Shown piece by piece: positions 5,069 to 5,817 of a stretch of DNA of 5,817 nt. The notes under the pieces are model-generated. The model ran no database searches. It had not been told where the DNA came from and worked only from the letters and a program-made list of their open reading frames with translations. Position 1 is the first letter of the stretch. Each line of letters opens with the position of its first letter. Source of the DNA: Nostoc sp. CHAB 5715. GTDB lineage: Bacteria > Cyanobacteriota > Cyanobacteriia > Cyanobacteriales > Nostocaceae. Made by a program: the position numbers and the translations under genes. The DNA lies in NCBI RefSeq assembly GCF_020829685.1, contig NZ_JAIVFR010000453.1, positions 1 through 5,817 on the forward strand, written 5' to 3'.

Positions 5069-5817
5069 TTACTCACCCTGTAGGGTGATTATAGTAACTT
5101 CTGGGCGGCAAAACAAGCGTCCTGGGAGGTAAGTTCCCAAACCACGATTGACATATAGCTGATTTTTTCCCAGTTGATGGAAACCCTGTGACCATTCCCA
5201 ATGGCTGATTACAGAAACATTTTCTTCCAAAAATGGAAATCGACGCTGCATTTTTTTGGGTATTTTTTCTGTAAGCTTTTCGTAAAAAAACATTGCAGGC
5301 CCAATTCCGGGAATCACGATTTGACCACCGTGAGTATGACCAGATAATTGTAAGTCAACTCGCCATGCTTGCAGTATCTCCGCAGTATCTGGGTTATGGG
5401 ATAAAACGATGCGGGGTGTGTCGGGGTTTAGTTGATTCATAACTGGTACAGGATTAAATTCCTGTGACCAATAATCAGCTAGTCCTACCAATGGTAATTC
5501 TTTTCCTAGTGGATAGGCAATTTCGTTCCAAAGTACATGAATTCCAATGCTAGTAAGGACATCTGTAACTTCTGTTTTTGCGTGGCTGTAATAGATATCG
5601 TGATTGCCAAGAATAGCATAGATACCACTGCGACTTTGCAGATGTTTGAGTCGAAGTATCAACTGGTGAATCGGCGCAGGATCGTCAGTTACGTAGTCAC
5701 CAGTTAATAAAATTAAATCTGGTTTAGCTTCGTTAGTAAATGCGATCGCTTTTTCTAACATCTCTTCCGACAGCCGCAAACCATCGTAGTGAAAATCTGA
5801 CAACTGCACTAGCTTCT
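5069..5817 (-). CDS. Calcineurin-like metallophosphoesterase, copy B, 5' end missing
   Basis: The frame runs from the right edge to TAA at 5071-5069, with 248 complete codons in view. The apparent start at GTG 5809 is really an internal valine: the codons before it read Lys-Leu, so KLVQLSDFHYDG aligns with TLVQLSDFHYDG of copy A. About 35-40 N-terminal residues lie outside the window. All metal-site motifs are present: DFH, GDYVTD, GNHD, SHNPD and GHTHGGQ, the last with the usual Gln. The C-terminus LQGE is intact. The role is as for copy A: a two-metal phosphoesterase with unknown substrate and probably cytoplasmic. By hand, about 150 bases at the visible 5' end differ from copy A at only about eight positions (41 identical bases at 5763-5803), whereas the last 180 bases are much more divergent, including one codon insertion or deletion. 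Confidence 0.9.
   Translation of the reverse strand, partial: KLVQLSDFHYDGLRLSEEMLEKAIAFTNEAKPDLILLTGDYVTDDPAPIHQLILRLKHLQSRSGIYAILGNHDIYYSHAKTEVTDVLTSIGIHVLWNEIAYPLGKELPLVGLADYWSQEFNPVPVMNQLNPDTPRIVLSHNPDTAEILQAWRVDLQLSGHTHGGQIVIPGIGPAMFFYEKLTEKIPKKMQRRFPFLEENVSVISHWEWSQGFHQLGKNQLYVNRGLGTYLPGRLFCRPEVTIITLQGE

Noticed and set aside
5807..5809. GTG as the start of metallophosphoesterase copy B
   Set aside because: The frame continues upstream to the window edge with codons matching copy A, so this is an internal valine.

Overview
The window looks like chromosomal DNA from a filamentous, probably heterocyst-forming cyanobacterium (Nostocales: Nostoc, Anabaena or a relative). The basis is six copies of the HIP1 octamer GCGATCGC (1693, 1831, 2720, 4096, 4576, 5742), clusters of heptanucleotide tandem repeats of the STRR type in the spacers, AT-rich intergenic DNA, and proteins that read like cyanobacterial families. 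No tRNA, rRNA, CRISPR array, transposase or phage gene was seen.

Layout. (a) 1-380, minus: the 5' part of a secreted orphan protein that runs off the left edge. (b) 394-743: an AT-rich divergent spacer. (c) 744-1457, plus: a single-pass membrane protein with a Pro/Ser/Thr-rich outer domain, followed by a hairpin. (d) 1458-2043: a gene-free convergent spacer with two long inverted repeats and a heptamer array that runs into the end of the next gene. (e) 2044-2877, minus: metallophosphoesterase copy A. (f) 2878-3392: a spacer made largely of palindromic and fold-back repeats. (g) 3393-5026: a GC-richer block of NAD(P)-binding oxidoreductases. It holds a C-terminal scrap of one SDR, a palindromic repeat abutting it, an intact SDR with a twin-arginine signal peptide (3745-4785), and a decayed C-terminal remnant of a probable NmrA-like protein with two in-frame stops (4790-5026). 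(h) 5069-5817, minus: metallophosphoesterase copy B, whose 5' end lies beyond the right edge.

Interpretation. The main structural feature is a pair of paralogous, same-strand metallophosphoesterase genes about 3.0 kb apart, flanking a cluster of living and dead oxidoreductase genes and dispersed repeats. The copies are nearly identical over their 5' halves and diverge towards the C-terminus, which suggests gene conversion or an uneven duplication. No operon is evident: every intact gene has its own spacer. I see no convincing new multi-gene system. The points of interest are the pseudogene remnants, the repeat that supplies a stop codon, the unusual Tat-targeted SDR and several unexplained stem-loops.
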